64,000 nt of DNA from Neocallimastix lanati (nom. inval.) (Eukaryota; Neocallimastigomycota; Neocallimastigomycetes; Neocallimastigales; Neocallimastigaceae). The translations under genes were made by a program, and so were the position numbers. The DNA lies in assembly GCA_016946835.1 (NCBI GenBank), contig JACVTC010000120.1, positions 64,001 to 128,000 on the forward strand, read 5' to 3'. Below the pieces are notes generated by a model. That model was not told the DNA's origin. It did not search any database and was given only the letters and a program-made list of their open reading frames with translations. Positions 40,568 through 52,496 of the stretch are shown one piece after another (position 1 is the stretch's first letter; each line of letters starts with the position of its first letter).

Positions 40568-43500
40568 TTTTTTTTTTTAGACAGGGAAGAGAATACACTC
40601 CCAAAACTTTATTAATTTTATTTTAAAAAATACATGTAGGTGAAAAGTACATTTGGAATTAAAAAAAAAAAAATTTAAAAAGTAAAAAAATAAAAAAGCT
40701 CGAAAATACTATGTATTTCGGCAAGTTGTACTATGCGGGAATTTTTCCCTTCCTATCAAATAAAAAAGAAATAAAACCTAGAAGTAACATCTTTAAAATA
40801 GATAGTATGGTGTCCACTAAACTCTCCCCAGATTCATCATTTATTGAACTACTAGGGCGAGATTCATCCTTCATAGAAATCGATGCTGATCCTGTATTAT
40901 CATTATGTCTTATCAGTACGACGTCGACGCTCTTGGATAAGTTTGGTATTTTGCAATACTTATCAAATAATAGCTCAAACGAACTACTTATGATAGGTAT
41001 TGCTCTTGTTAAGAATTCCGCCAAGCCCACAATTTTTGGAACAGGTGACTCAGATGAACCTTTGAAAAGTAGTTCATTTAATTGTCTCTGTTCCCCACTA
41101 TCGAAATGTTCCCCACTATCGAAATGTAGCTCATTTAAAACTAAAGTCCCACCAAGATGAAAACAAGTATATATAATGATTGATATAATCTTCAAAATTA
41201 GAAATAGAGTCATAGGAAGAAAGAGGATTAAACACTCTAATCTTCCTAAGGAATAAAACATAGAGATCATCGATGAAATTTAAAGAATTCCATCTAAACG
41301 ATGCAAGAGCATCGCATTTAAAAATCCAATGTTCAAAAGATTGTTTATCTTCGCCACAACAGGGACAAGACTTGGGACAATCTTCTGAAACTCTACCCAT
41401 TCTAATAGCAATAGTAGTATTGTATTTATAACCACAGCGTAAACGTATAATCCACGAAAACCCTAAGTTGAATTGGGGATATTTTAAGCTAAGCATAATT
41501 ATAGCTTTATTGTTTGAGAACTTATTACAATCGTAATTTTGACCTTTAATACCTTGAAATTTGGCAACTGATTTCCAGTAACGTTCTAAAATAGCGTCAT
41601 ATTTTTCACATTTATATTTTTTGATTTTTTTATACAGTGTTCTAGATTCTTTAGAACAGGAATAATGATGCATTTTGGGAATAGATTTAATAAGATCCTT
41701 TATAATACAGTTTGATTTACTCCATTTTGTAAAAGATTTAATCTGTAAGGCTGCGCAGACACCAGCAATAGGAGGAATGCTTAGATCTCGAGATAAAGCA
41801 TAAGTACTCATAGTAGAATTATGTCTAATATAGTCATTGTTTTCTGAATTTATTTTACCATTTTTAGAGAAGGAGCCGATACACCAAAATAGACCAGTAT
41901 TAATTAATGTTTGAATTCTGGCCGTTCTAGATTTGTTTGAACCAAGTAAAGGTGAATAATAAATTACTTTACTAATAACAAAGGATTGAAGAACTTTTTT
42001 TCTTGTATGCAATAGGGATAAGTTTATTTGAGAAGAAACGTGTAAATGAAAGAAGGGATTTTCTAACTTTAAAATGCATGTGAGATATAATGTGTTCTAG
42101 TAAGAAATCATCAGAAAAAGGAATACCAAGATAAATATAACTAGAAACTTTAGGAATAGCATTCATTCCTAAATAGAAGGTTGGGTCACTTTAGTATGGA
42201 GGAGATTGGAAGTTCATTGGTTTTATAACCATAGTTGCACATTTTTCAATACCAAAAGTCATTTCATTTAAATTAGCCCATTTATGTACCTTTTTTAATA
42301 AAATTTCTAAATTTTTTGCACATGGAGCAATGAGAACAACATTATCAGCAAAGAGTCCACCACAACACTTTTTTTCTTCCAATATTAACATCATACTTTT
42401 CACAGTCATTTAATATCTCATTAATGAATAAATTGAATAAGATCGGAGATAATGGACAACCTTGTCGAACACCTCTTTTAATAGGAAATTCATTTGATAA
42501 CATTGACGCAAATCGAGCACGTGCTTTAGATGAAGTATATAAATTACATTGAAAATCAAAACATTTACCGCGTGCTCCATAATGATATAATTTAGTAAGA
42601 ATGTTAAAAATAGGAACTGAATCATAAGCTTTTTTAAGATCTAAAAAGGCTAAATATGTGAATTTTCCTTTAAATTTTCTTCTTTGGCATATTTCTCTAA
42701 CGGAAATGAATAAACTAATGCATTCTTCACGGTTGCGAAAACCAAATTGTTCAGGTCTAATGAAATTGTGTGAGAGTGCGTAAGTAGATATTCTATCTGT
42801 TATAATTTTTGAGATGATTTTCAGTCCAACATTAATGAGAGAAATACCTCGATAATTACTACAATCTGATAGGTCACCTTTCTTAGGGATTGATACAATA
42901 GAAGCTGAGTTCCATTTTTTAGGAAAAGACCCATTCCATATTTTATTAAAAATCAATTTAAGACACTTTCCAGCGGCAGGATGTGTTTCAAGTAATTCTT
43001 CATTGCAAAACAGAGCTTTGTAGAATTTAATCGGGATACCATCGGGGCCAGGTGCTTTGTTGTTTTTCATAGATGAAATAGTTTTTTTAATATCGTCAAT
43101 CGTAATAGGATCGTTGATATTCCAGGTAGAGGATCTAAGACAAATATTCCTTAAAGCATGGATCCAGAAGTTACGATTAAGGCTTTGACCTGAGGGATCA
43201 GAAGCTAGATCTTTATAATATTCAGCCCATCTATCTAATTGTTTAGTAGGAGAGATAATATCTTGACCAAATTTAGATTTTATGCAAGTAGGGGAGGTAG
43301 ATGAATATGATGGTTTAGCCATTTTTTTTAAACATCTCCAACCATTTTTAAAATCTTTATATAAAAAATAATTACCAATTTTTACTATATTAGCCTTAAA
43401 TCTAGCAGAACGAAATTTGCTCTTTATTTTTTTTGATTAATTTGCAAAGTTTTTCATATTTATTAAATTGTTCAAGATAATTATCAACATTTTCACAGTT

Positions 43501-45474
43501 AAAGTAAGGCTTTATATTTCGAAATGCAATATGTTTTTCATGAGACAGTTTTTTAATTTAATAAGGACAATGAAAAGCAGAGCCCTTTAAATTTGTTGGA
43601 ATGAAAGCCTTAATATCTTTCTCTGATATTATTTGCTGTATTGATAAATTTTTCTACCATTTCATCAGCCGTGAGTGAATTGTAATGAGAATCGAGGTCA
43701 TTTGCTAAGATTGAAAAATAATTATATGATAAAATATCTGAATTTTTTGTTTTACAAATATGTACAGACCATTTAGAAACTTTAGCAGGCCTAATAAAGC
43801 CATCGGAGAGAACTTTGTTGCAAGAAAGTAAAATAGGTTTATGATCAGTAATACCATAAAATAAAGTGCAAACCGAGGTTTTATTAAAATGAGCTGCCAA
43901 AAACCTCATTATAGATGACATGGTTAATGCAAGATGATCTAGTACCTTTGGCATAAGTAAATTGATTACCATATAAGGAAGCAATATACCAATTAGGAAA
44001 ATTATTTGAAATGTATGTTTTGATCTTCTTTAATGACATGTTAAAATCACCAACTAGGACAGCAGGAACGTTTTTTCTATTGTGAAAACGTAACCATTGA
44101 GAAAGTTCATCAAAAGCAGTTAATCTTTCTTCCTTCCATTTGCTTTGAGGGAAGTAGATATTACCAATAGTACATTTTTGATTCCAGAAAGAAGTAATAT
44201 TTACTGAAATGATATATTTGTATAAAAACGGTTCTTGGAAGAAAGAAAACGAAGAATGAACACCAATAAAGAGTCCTCTCATACCAGGGATTTTAGGATC
44301 TGCTCTAAGGAAAACTGAGTTGTAATATGGAATTAATGGTGATGATAAATCTTTTGGAAGATATTTACTTTTTCCAGTTTCTTGTAAACAGATACATATA
44401 GGTTTGAAAGTAGAGTTGAGATATAAAATACTCTCATGCTTTTCAGTATTCCAACCGTTAATATTCCAACTAACACAGAGATTAGAGAAAGAAGAATTTG
44501 AATTTAGATGGTTAGAGAAAAAATCTTTCGCCATAGGATTAAGTTCAACATCAATGTTATTAGATTTTCTTGACTTGTTCATTTGTTTAAGTTTATTACA
44601 CAAGGTCCAGGTAATTTTAGCTGTTTCAGGAATTTTATCTCTTAAGAAATCTAAAACATCGAAAAATTTGAGATCATTTTTGTGTTTATTAACCCTAATA
44701 ATGAAGTATGAGCCGTACCTTGGAGAAAAAAGTTTTTTAACATATGGAATAATTTCATTGTAGTTAGGGATCTTACTAATAACTTGAGCCAATAGATTGC
44801 TAGGGGACCAAGAATTAAGGTTATGGATAAAGATAAGGCTATAATTGTTCATATGATTACCGAAGCAGTAGAAACCACGATGGAAGGGAGTAGTATTAAC
44901 TGATCTAGAAACATCCATGTTTAGAGTTTGATGATAACAGAACTGACTTGATTTCTATTTATTGTGAATTGATTATAAAGATTGTATACCAAAGAATTAT
45001 ATATATAAAGTATTAACATTTAAGTTTACTGAATATAAAAGTTAATTGTTTCACGTGAATTGAATTTCCTAAGATATATTAAAAAACAATATTAGTGGAA
45101 AAATTATTTATTCAATAAAATATAAAGTAAAATAATATATTTATTTAAAGTAAAAAATATTTTAAAGGGATATGAAAATTAAAAACCTAAAGTAAAAATT
45201 TATATAGAGATATAAAGTAAAATATATAAAGATAGGAAAATATATATATAGAATAGAAAAATTTTAGAAATATAAGAGAAAAAAATAAAAACAATATTGT
45301 TAGTAGTATAGTGTAAAATATTCTTTTGATTGAAAAATTGATTTAAAAAACTACAGTTTTGATTTATATATAAAGATAAAGATTGCATTAAAAATTGAAA
45401 AGTAATTTAGATTTTATTATTATACTATTTGCTGACCCCCTCAGAAACCATACAGCTTAGGTTCCATCATTGGG
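40568..45474 (-). mobile_element. Non-LTR (LINE) retrotransposon, about 4.9 kb, dead
   Basis: Minus-strand element with a 5' end at about 45474 and a 3' end in an 11-base oligo-A (T on the plus strand, 40568-40578). Its 5' region (44919-45474) is AT-rich with no frame. The coding part (41131-44918) is listed as a pseudogene. Downstream of the RT frame a second frame (41270-40731, overlapping) carries a duplicated HFDSGE and may be a relic of 3' coding sequence or untranslated region. The element is bounded exactly by the two 0.4 kb direct repeats, consistent with a very long target-site duplication. Confidence 0.85.
41131..44918 (-). pseudogene. LINE endonuclease/reverse transcriptase, broken
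   Basis: Fragments in changing frames follow the canonical order. The N-terminal extension and AP-like endonuclease (44918 to about 43780) show CVSWNINGW, CLQET, GDFNM and the terminal TDHKP. The normally acidic SxIDH site reads SCINH (Asn codon 43923-43925). RT spans about 43380-42190: NNKAPGPDGIP, SIVSIPKKGDLSDCSNYRGI, FLDLKKAYDSVP, GVRQGCPLSP, and the catalytic FADD box reads FADN (Asn codon 42341-42343). A C-terminal Cys-His motif CPCCGEDKQSFEHWIFKC lies near 41380-41325. Frameshifts occur near 43920, 43430, 42365, 42190 and 42010, and a stop near 43558. Two key Asp residues are lost, so the element cannot have moved in its present form. Confidence 0.9.
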
Positions 45475-45853
45475 CATTTATATACAATAACACAAGATAT
45501 ATGATATTAATATGGTGCTGCATTATGAATATAGACGCACATTGCATATACGATATACTATATATAGCAGTACATCATACAATACGCATGTAACTCATTT
45601 CACAGCACTCATACCGCATATTCGGGCCTTGCTCATTTTAAATATTCTACTACTATTATTTTCTTTAATTAATTCAAAATAATTTCTTTTTTTTTTTTAA
45701 TTTAATATATAATATCTTTCTTTAATAGAATAATAATCAAAAAAAAAAATATTTACTAAAGAATAAAAATATAATTAATAAAAAAAAAAAAAAAAAAAAA
45801 AAAATATTTACTAAAGAATAAAAATATAATTAATAAAAAAAAAAAAAAAAAAA
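45475..45853 (+). repeat. Direct repeat flanking the LINE, right copy
   Basis: Starts at CATTTATATACAATA immediately after the LINE 5' end. It runs through the same GGTGCTGCATTATG body and ends with two TATTTACTAAAGAATA units and an A run. Same orientation as the left copy. Confidence 0.9.
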
Positions 45854-46861
45854 TTGTTAAACCTATTTCTACTTTATCTATTCTATTACAAAAACAAGTA
45901 TTTAATAATATAGTATTTATTAAATATTTTATATATATAATAATAATTTATTATTTTTACTCAATAAACATATTGGAAATTATGAAATATATTTGAAATA
46001 AATACGACGAAACGAATATGATTATTTTTCAAAAAGAAACATTTTAAAATAAATTTAAAAAAATTAATAGAAAATTAAAATTAATGAAATCTTAAGATGA
46101 AATAGTAATTTTTTTTGGATTATTTTATCAAGTATCTTTGATAATATTTGCATCTCAATGGTCATCATCTATGTTTATTATTATATTTTATTTTATTTAT
46201 TAATATTTTTTCTGAATGTGGTCCATTTCGCCAATTTTTTTTTTTTTTGAAATTCTAATAAGCCATCTATTTATTTGTGGCTTTTAAAATTTATATTATT
46301 ACGCCATAAAATTTAATATAATTTTAAGTAAAAAAGAAATAAATGTATAAATAAATAAGTAAATAAATAAATAAATAAAAATTAAAAAGGTCAATAAAAA
46401 ATAAAATATTTTTATATAATTTTTTTTTTTTTGACAATCATGTTATAAGGAAAATGATAAATAATTATTTTCCTTATAACCTTATTTTTTATATTTTATT
46501 ATTAATATTTATATTATATTTTTATATTTTATATTTTATTATTGATATTATATTTTTATATTTTTCTATTAATATTATATTTTTATATTTTATTATTAAT
46601 ATCAATATATTATTTTTATATTTTATTATTAAAAAATTTTATTTTATAAATTTATATTTAAATTAATATTATTTAAAATATTAATTTTTTATATTATAAC
46701 TAAAACTTTAGTTGTTATTATAACATCTTAATAATAGAATTAAACCTTTTATTTTATATATAATTTATAAATAAAATATTAAATAATAATAAAAATTACA
46801 AAATAATATTTTTATAAGACTTAAATTATAGCTGTAAATTGAAATTTCAAAAATTAAAATT
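45854..46861. other. Right end of insertion, R2 and AT-rich flank
   Basis: 45854-45957 completes the inserted segment; R2 follows (listed separately). 46190-46861 is AT-rich with ATTTTATATTTTATTATTAATA runs (46480-46640). An inverted ATTATAACTAAAAC / GTTGTTATTATAAC pair lies near 46693-46722. No gene. Confidence 0.5.
45958..46190 (-). repeat. Dispersed repeat R2, copy 1
   Basis: Matches 59290-59517. Shared pieces include CTCAATAAA, GAAATATATTTGAAATA, CGAAACGAATATGA, GATAATATTTGCATCTCAAT and CTATGTTTA, at an estimated 80-85 percent identity. R1 and R2 are contiguous at 58.7-59.5 kb but separated here by 6.3 kb. Confidence 0.8.
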
Positions 46862-47333
46862 TGTTGTTCACATTTCAATTACTATTTATATATTACAGCA
46901 ACCGTTTTGTAGAGATATATAAATAGGTTTTTTACACATATGAATTCACATGTCTATCCCATATTATATATATGGGCTTGTAAAGAACATATATACTTTG
47001 GTATATATATCTTATACTATATCAGTACGACGTCGGCGCTCCAAATTCCTAAGCAGAGGTAGCTCCAGTAGACATGTCTTGCCAAATAACATCCGTGTTA
47101 TCCTATAGAAATTGAACTCGTAACCCTCACAGTATAAGCTATACAACTACACTAGGATGCCATGGGTGATCAAATATAGAAATTAAATACGTGGCAATCC
47201 AATAATGGTAGGAGCGGAATTAATACTTACCTGAAATTGTGCCATTATAACCCCTTTACCCTTTCTCCAAACCCTATCGGGAAAATCAGATAAAGAATAG
47301 ATACCAGATGATTATTAAGTCCGCCACATAACA
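46862..47333 (-). other. GC-richer repeat-like island, solo-LTR or SINE candidate
   Basis: On the minus strand it begins TGTTATGTGG and ends GTGAACAACA, i.e. TG...CA ends as in an LTR, but I see no matching short target duplication. Composition is strikingly less AT-rich than its surroundings between about 47020 and 47333. Inside lies a tRNA-like segment (47100-47158) with plausible A and B boxes, and a TCAGTACGACGTCG box (47021-47034) that also occurs in the LINE. A perfect donor-like CAGGTAAGT lies at 47225-47233 (minus), after ATGGCACAATTT. No protein is encoded. It could be a tRNA-derived SINE or a solo LTR; only copy comparison can tell. Confidence 0.5.
47100..47158 (-). other. tRNA-like pol III promoter core
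   Basis: Minus-strand ATCCTA (47158-47153) pairs with TAGGAT (47105-47100) like an acceptor stem. In between are an A-box-like TAGTGTAGTTGTA and a B-box-like GAGTTCAATTTC (47119-47108), and a CTGTGAG loop in the anticodon position. The T stem is mismatched, so this is not a functional tRNA. It looks like the head of a tRNA-derived SINE or an internal promoter. Confidence 0.5.
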
Positions 47334-47336
47334 ACC

Positions 47337-47357
47337 AGTAGAAAGCCCAGTTCTACT
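47337..47357. other. Perfect 7-bp hairpin beside the island
   Basis: AGTAGAA (47337-47343), loop AGCCCAG, TTCTACT (47351-47357). Immediately outside the proposed TG end of the island. Could be part of the element or a relic structure. Confidence 0.4.
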
Positions 47358-47775
47358 TTATATGCTAAAAAATGCTATATATATTTGTTGTTTTAAAAAG
47401 ACTTAAAAGTTAATAATTTAATTAGATTATAATATAAATAAAATAATTAATTAATTCATAAATTCTTTATTAGTATATATTAAAAAAAAATAATTAATAT
47501 TAATTTAGAATAAATAAATAATTAAATTTTTTTTATATACATTAAATAAATAATTTATTTTTAAATAATAAAAATTAAAATATTTTCATATATACTTTAT
47601 GTATCTGTTTTTTTTTTTAAAAAATTAAAAGAAAAAGAAATAATTAAAATACTTTTTATCTTTTAAAAAAAATTGAATATTTAATTGTTCAGAATTAATA
47701 TTAAAAAATAATATTTAGATAATTAATATAATAATTTAAAAGATATAATTAAAAACTATATATTAAAATTTATAA

Positions 47776-49197
47776 ATGGAAGAAAACATAACTATTTATA
47801 TAAGTGAGTCTAATAAAGGAGAAGAACAAATCATTATTAATAAACAATATAAATTTAATTTTTCACATTCAAGGAAAGATAATTCAAGAGTTTATAAATG
47901 TACCGAATATAAAAAAAATAATAAATGTAAATCTTTTATTATTTTAAATAATGAGAAAGAAATCTTAAAATATGAGAGTTTACATAATCATCCTGGAAAC
48001 GAATATAGTGTATCCCTATCTGTAATGAAACATAAAATTAAAGATGAAATTAACAAACATTCAAATCCTTTTGATATAAAACGAAAAAGACTATATAATG
48101 AAATTTCTAAAGAAATGGGATTTATATATCCGTGTCCAGAATATATTTCAGTTAAAACTCTAATATTAAGAAGTATTAATAAAAAACTACCATCCAATGT
48201 AACAACTTTTAATGAAATTTCTAATGAATCTGAATATTATAAAACTGAACGAAATGAAGATTTTATGATATTCAAAAATTCTGATTTAGTAATTTTTCAA
48301 TCCCCTTTTCAAGCAAAATTATTTAAGAAATATAATAATGATATATTTGTGGATGGTACTTTTTATATCGCACCTAAATTTAGTCAACAAGTGTTTATTA
48401 CTAGAACTTACGTTAAAGAATTGAATAGTTTTTATACTACTTCTTATGCAATATTAAGAAATAAAAAGCAAAAAACATATAAAATATTATTCAATAAATT
48501 AAAACAAAATTCTAATAATAATATTATAACTGAACCAAAAAATGTACATTGCGATTTTGAAAAAGGCATATCCAAAGCAGTTAAAAAAATATTTCCTAAT
48601 ATAAATATTAAATACTGTATTTGGCATTATAAAAATTTATTAGAAATTAAAAAAATGAATTGTGCCGTAATGAAGTGAACGATGATGAAAAAATATTTAA
48701 TTATTACTAAGGAATTTCAAACTTACCATTTATCAACCCTGAATACATAATGGATATTTTTTCATTAATTAAAACTAAATCCATTGAAAAAAATTCTTGT
48801 CAATTTTTAAAATTTTTAGAATATTTTTATGAAACATATTTAATTGGTTACGATATGAAAAGTTGGAATTATTATAATAATATTGAGCATATAACCAATA
48901 ATGCTTCAGAATCACTCAATAATTCTTTAAATAAACTATTTCCAATGAAACCAAATTTTTATGAATTAATAAATAAATTAAAAGAACAGGAACATTTATC
49001 ATATTATGATTACCAAAAGAAAATAAAAGGAATTTGGAGAATGAAAAAAAAAAATAAAAACAAAAACTGATGAAATTAATATCTTAATTGAAAAATTCAA
49101 AAATAAAGAAGCCAAGTTAATTAATATTAAATATGATAGAAGTGATCTTACTAAATTGTGGTTTGAATGTTTAACTAATTTAAATAATATTTTATAA
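47776..49197 (+). pseudogene. FLYWCH / MULE-type transposase, decayed
   Basis: Frame 1 (47776-48678) has a FLYWCH-type zinc-binding N-terminus (Cys at VYKCTEYKKNNKCKSF, His at HNHPG). A MULE catalytic region follows with IFVDGTF (first Asp) and VHCDFEKGISKAV (second Asp), then IKYCIWHYKN. A frameshift near 48660 moves to the frame LCRNEVNDDEKIFNYY, which stops at 48708-48710 and continues to TNNASESLNNSLNK, containing the third catalytic Glu. A second slip in an 11-A run near 49045 leads to a C-terminal piece ending at 49195-49197. Only three lesions are visible, so inactivation looks fairly recent. MULE transposases cut and paste DNA through terminal inverted repeats; I could not find convincing ones. 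A satellite array begins 130 bases downstream. Confidence 0.85.
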
Positions 49198-49329
49198 ATA
49201 TTATTTAATAATAAATAATTATGAAATGACAGAGGAATTTCCAAAAGAAAAAATCATTAAAATTCTTTCATACAAAAACTTATAATTAAATTTATTAATT
49301 AAAATTTTATAATTATTAAAAAGTTAAAT

Positions 49330-51420
49330 TGTTTATACTTGATAAAATTTATGTAGTTTAAATAAATATTCTATAATTTTATTAATTGCTAAAGTATTTT
49401 ATTAATAGTTGTTTAAATATTTTATTAATATTTTTTAAATAAATAAATATTAATATTTTTTTTAAATAAATAGATCTATATAATTGTTAAAGTATTTTAT
49501 TAATATTTTTTTTAAATAAATTAATCTATATAATTGTTAAAGTATTTTATTAATAATTTTTTATAAATAAATAAATCTATATAATTGCTAAAGTATTTTA
49601 TTAATAGTTGTTTAAATATTTTATTAATATTTTTTAAATAAATAAATCTATATAATTGTTAAAGTATTTTATTAATATTTTTTTTTAAATAAATAAATCT
49701 ATATAATTGTTAAGGTATTTTATTAATATTTTTTTTAAATAAATAAATCTATATAATTGTTAAGGTATTTTATTAATATTTTTTTTAAATAAATAAATCT
49801 ATATAATTGTTAAAGTATTTTATTAATATTTTTTTTTAAATAAATAAATCTATATAATTGTTAAAGTATTTTATTAATATTTTTTTTAAATAAATAAATC
49901 TATATAATTGTTAAATTATTTTATTAATATTTTTTTTAAATAAACAAATCTATATAATTGCTAAAGTATTTTATTAATAGTTGTTTAAATATTTTATTAA
50001 TATTTTTTAAATAAATAAATCTATATAATTGTTAAAGTATTTTATTAATAGTTGTTTAAATATTTTATTAATATTTTTTAAATAAATAAATCTATATAAT
50101 TGTTAAAGTATTTTATTAATAGTTGTTTAAATATTTTATTAATATTTTTTAAATAAATAAATCTATATAATTGTTAAAGTATTTTATTAATATTTTTTTT
50201 AAATAAATAAATCTATATAATTGTTAAAGTATTTTATTAATATTTTTTTTAAATAAATAAATCTATATAATTGTTAAAGTATTTTATTAATATTTTTTTT
50301 AAATAAATAAATCTATATAATTGTTAAAGTATTTTATTAATATTTTTTTTAAATAAATAAATCTATATAATTGTTAAAGTATTTTATTAATATTTTTTTT
50401 AAATAAATAAATCTATATAATTGTTAAATTATTTTATTAATATTTTTTTTAAATAAACAAATCTATATAATTGCTAAAGTATTTTATTAATAGTTGTTTA
50501 AATATTTTATTAATATTTTTTAAATAAATAAATCTATATAATTGTTAAAGTATTTTATTAATATTTTTTTTAAATAAATAAATCTATATAATTGTTAAAG
50601 TATTTTATTAATATTTTTTTTAAATAAATAAATCTATATAATTGCTAAAGTATTTTATTAATAGTTGTTTAAATATTTTATTAATATTTTTTAAATAAAT
50701 AAATCTATTATAATTGTTAAAGTATTTTATTAATAGTTGTTTAAATATTTTATTAATATTTTTTAAATAAATAAATCTATATAATTGTTAAAGTATTTTA
50801 TTAATATTTTTTTTAAATAAATAAATCTATATAATTGTTAAAGTATTTTATTAATAGTTGTTTAAATATTTTATTAATATTTTTTAAATAAATAAATCTA
50901 TATAATTGTTAAAGTATTTTATTAATATTTTTTTTAAATAAATAAATCTATATAATTGTTAAAGTATTTTATTAATATTTTTTTTTAAATAAATAAATCT
51001 ATATAATTGTTAAGGTATTTTATTAATATTTTTTTTAAATAAATAAATCTATATAATTGTTAAAGTATTTTATTAATATTTTTTTTTAAATAAATAAATC
51101 TATATAATTGTTAAAGTATTTTATTAATATTTTTTTAAATAAATAAATCTATATAATTGTTAAAGTATTTTATTAATATTTTTTTTAAATAAATAAATCT
51201 ATATAATTGTTAAAGTATTTTATTAATATTTTTTTAAATAAATAAATCTATATAATTGCTAAAGTATTTTATTAATAGTTGTTTAAATATTTTATTAATA
51301 TTTTTTAAATAAATAAATCTATATAATTGTTAAAGTATTTTATTAATATTTTTTTTTTAAATAAATAAATCTATATAATTGTTAAGGTATTTTATTAATA
51401 TTTTTTTTTTAAAATAAACC
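49330..51420 (+). repeat. 2.1 kb satellite with two unit types
   Basis: Roughly 35 head-to-tail units. The short type (about 50 bases) has AAATCTATATAATTGTTAAA then GTATTTTATTAATA and a T run. The long type (about 80 bases) inserts AGTTGTTTAAATATTTTATT and usually has TTGCTAAAG instead of TTGTTAAAG. A rare variant (TTAAATTATTT followed by AAACAAATC) recurs at about 49910 and 50430, marking a duplicated block of about 0.5 kb. No dyad or spacer structure as in CRISPR. The array follows directly on the transposase pseudogene. Confidence 0.9.
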
Positions 51421-51656
51421 TTTTAATTGTTTGAATATTTTATTTTATTTTTTTTTTTGTAAAAAAATATTTATTTTTATCTAACCATTATAATTTATTT
51501 AATTATTCACTTAATAAATTTTAAGAAAAAAATTACAAATTAATAATACAACAAAATAGTATCATATAACTATTAATTTAAAAAGCCTCAAAATTTGATA
51601 TATCACGTGAAAAAATTGGCGTTTTGGACCTCTCCCATTTTTTCTTTATACAATTA

Positions 51657-51689
<33 letters not shown>

Positions 51690-52496
51690 TTATTTATTTA
51701 TTTATTTATTTATTGCTTTATTGTTTTATTGGTTTATTTATTTATTGTTTGATTTATTTATTTATTTATCTATTTATAATAATTTATTATTTAATTATTG
51801 TTTCATTAATTGATTTATTTATTTTTTATTTATTGTTTTATTGTTTTATTTACTGTTTTATTTTTTTTATTTATTTTTTATTTATTTTTTATTTATTATT
51901 TATTTTTTATTTATTATTATCATTATTATTATTATTATTAGTATTATTTTTTTTTTATTGTATTTTATTTTTAATTATTATTATTTATTTATTTATTTAT
52001 TTTTATGTTCATTTTATTACCTTATCGAAATTATTATTTTATTTTTTTTTTATAATATTATAATATTATAAAAAATATATATTATATTTTGTTTGTAAAT
52101 GTCTTTATATTTCAACATTATATATATATATATATATATAATATATAATATATTAAAAAAAAATCTATTTTTATTAATAAAATCAATTTATAATTAAATT
52201 GATTTATTATTAATAGACTTTACTAAAATTAAAAAAAAAAATTCAGCTTTAAATTTATTTAATCAACAATATATAAGAAAAAATATTATTACTATCATTA
52301 CTATTAAATATTAATATTACTATTATAAATTTTTTTTGCTTATAATTCACAATTATAATATTACAATTATTATTTAATATTAAAATAATAACTTTTTTAA
52401 AAAAAATAAAAAAAAAAAAAAAAAAAAAAAAAAGATAATATTTTTTTAGATGTACCAAAAAAAGAATTTTTTTTTTTTTTTAATTTATTATATGGA
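51421..52496. other. Intergenic, low complexity, receptor 3' flank
   Basis: TTTA/TTATT arrays (51650-52000) give hydrophobic spurious frames. From about 52010 to 52496 the sequence is homologous to 59650-60246, i.e. the 3' flank of the receptor was duplicated with its last exon. A CACGTG E-box lies at 51603-51608 in a short less-AT-rich patch. Confidence 0.55.

Noticed and set aside
40711-41160. 149-aa plus-strand frame
   Set aside because: Antisense to the LINE 3' region; the minus strand carries the element.
47100-47158. Functional tRNA gene
   Set aside because: The T stem and anticodon stem are mismatched; only promoter boxes and a short acceptor pairing remain.
47223-47233. ATACTTACCTG, identical to the 5' end of U1 snRNA
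   Set aside because: No U1 stem-loop I (70K site), no Sm site and no matching downstream structure. The complement is simply a perfect splice-donor string within a repeat-like island.
49330-51420. CRISPR-like regular array
   Set aside because: Units are contiguous with no unique spacers, and the context is eukaryotic. It is a satellite.
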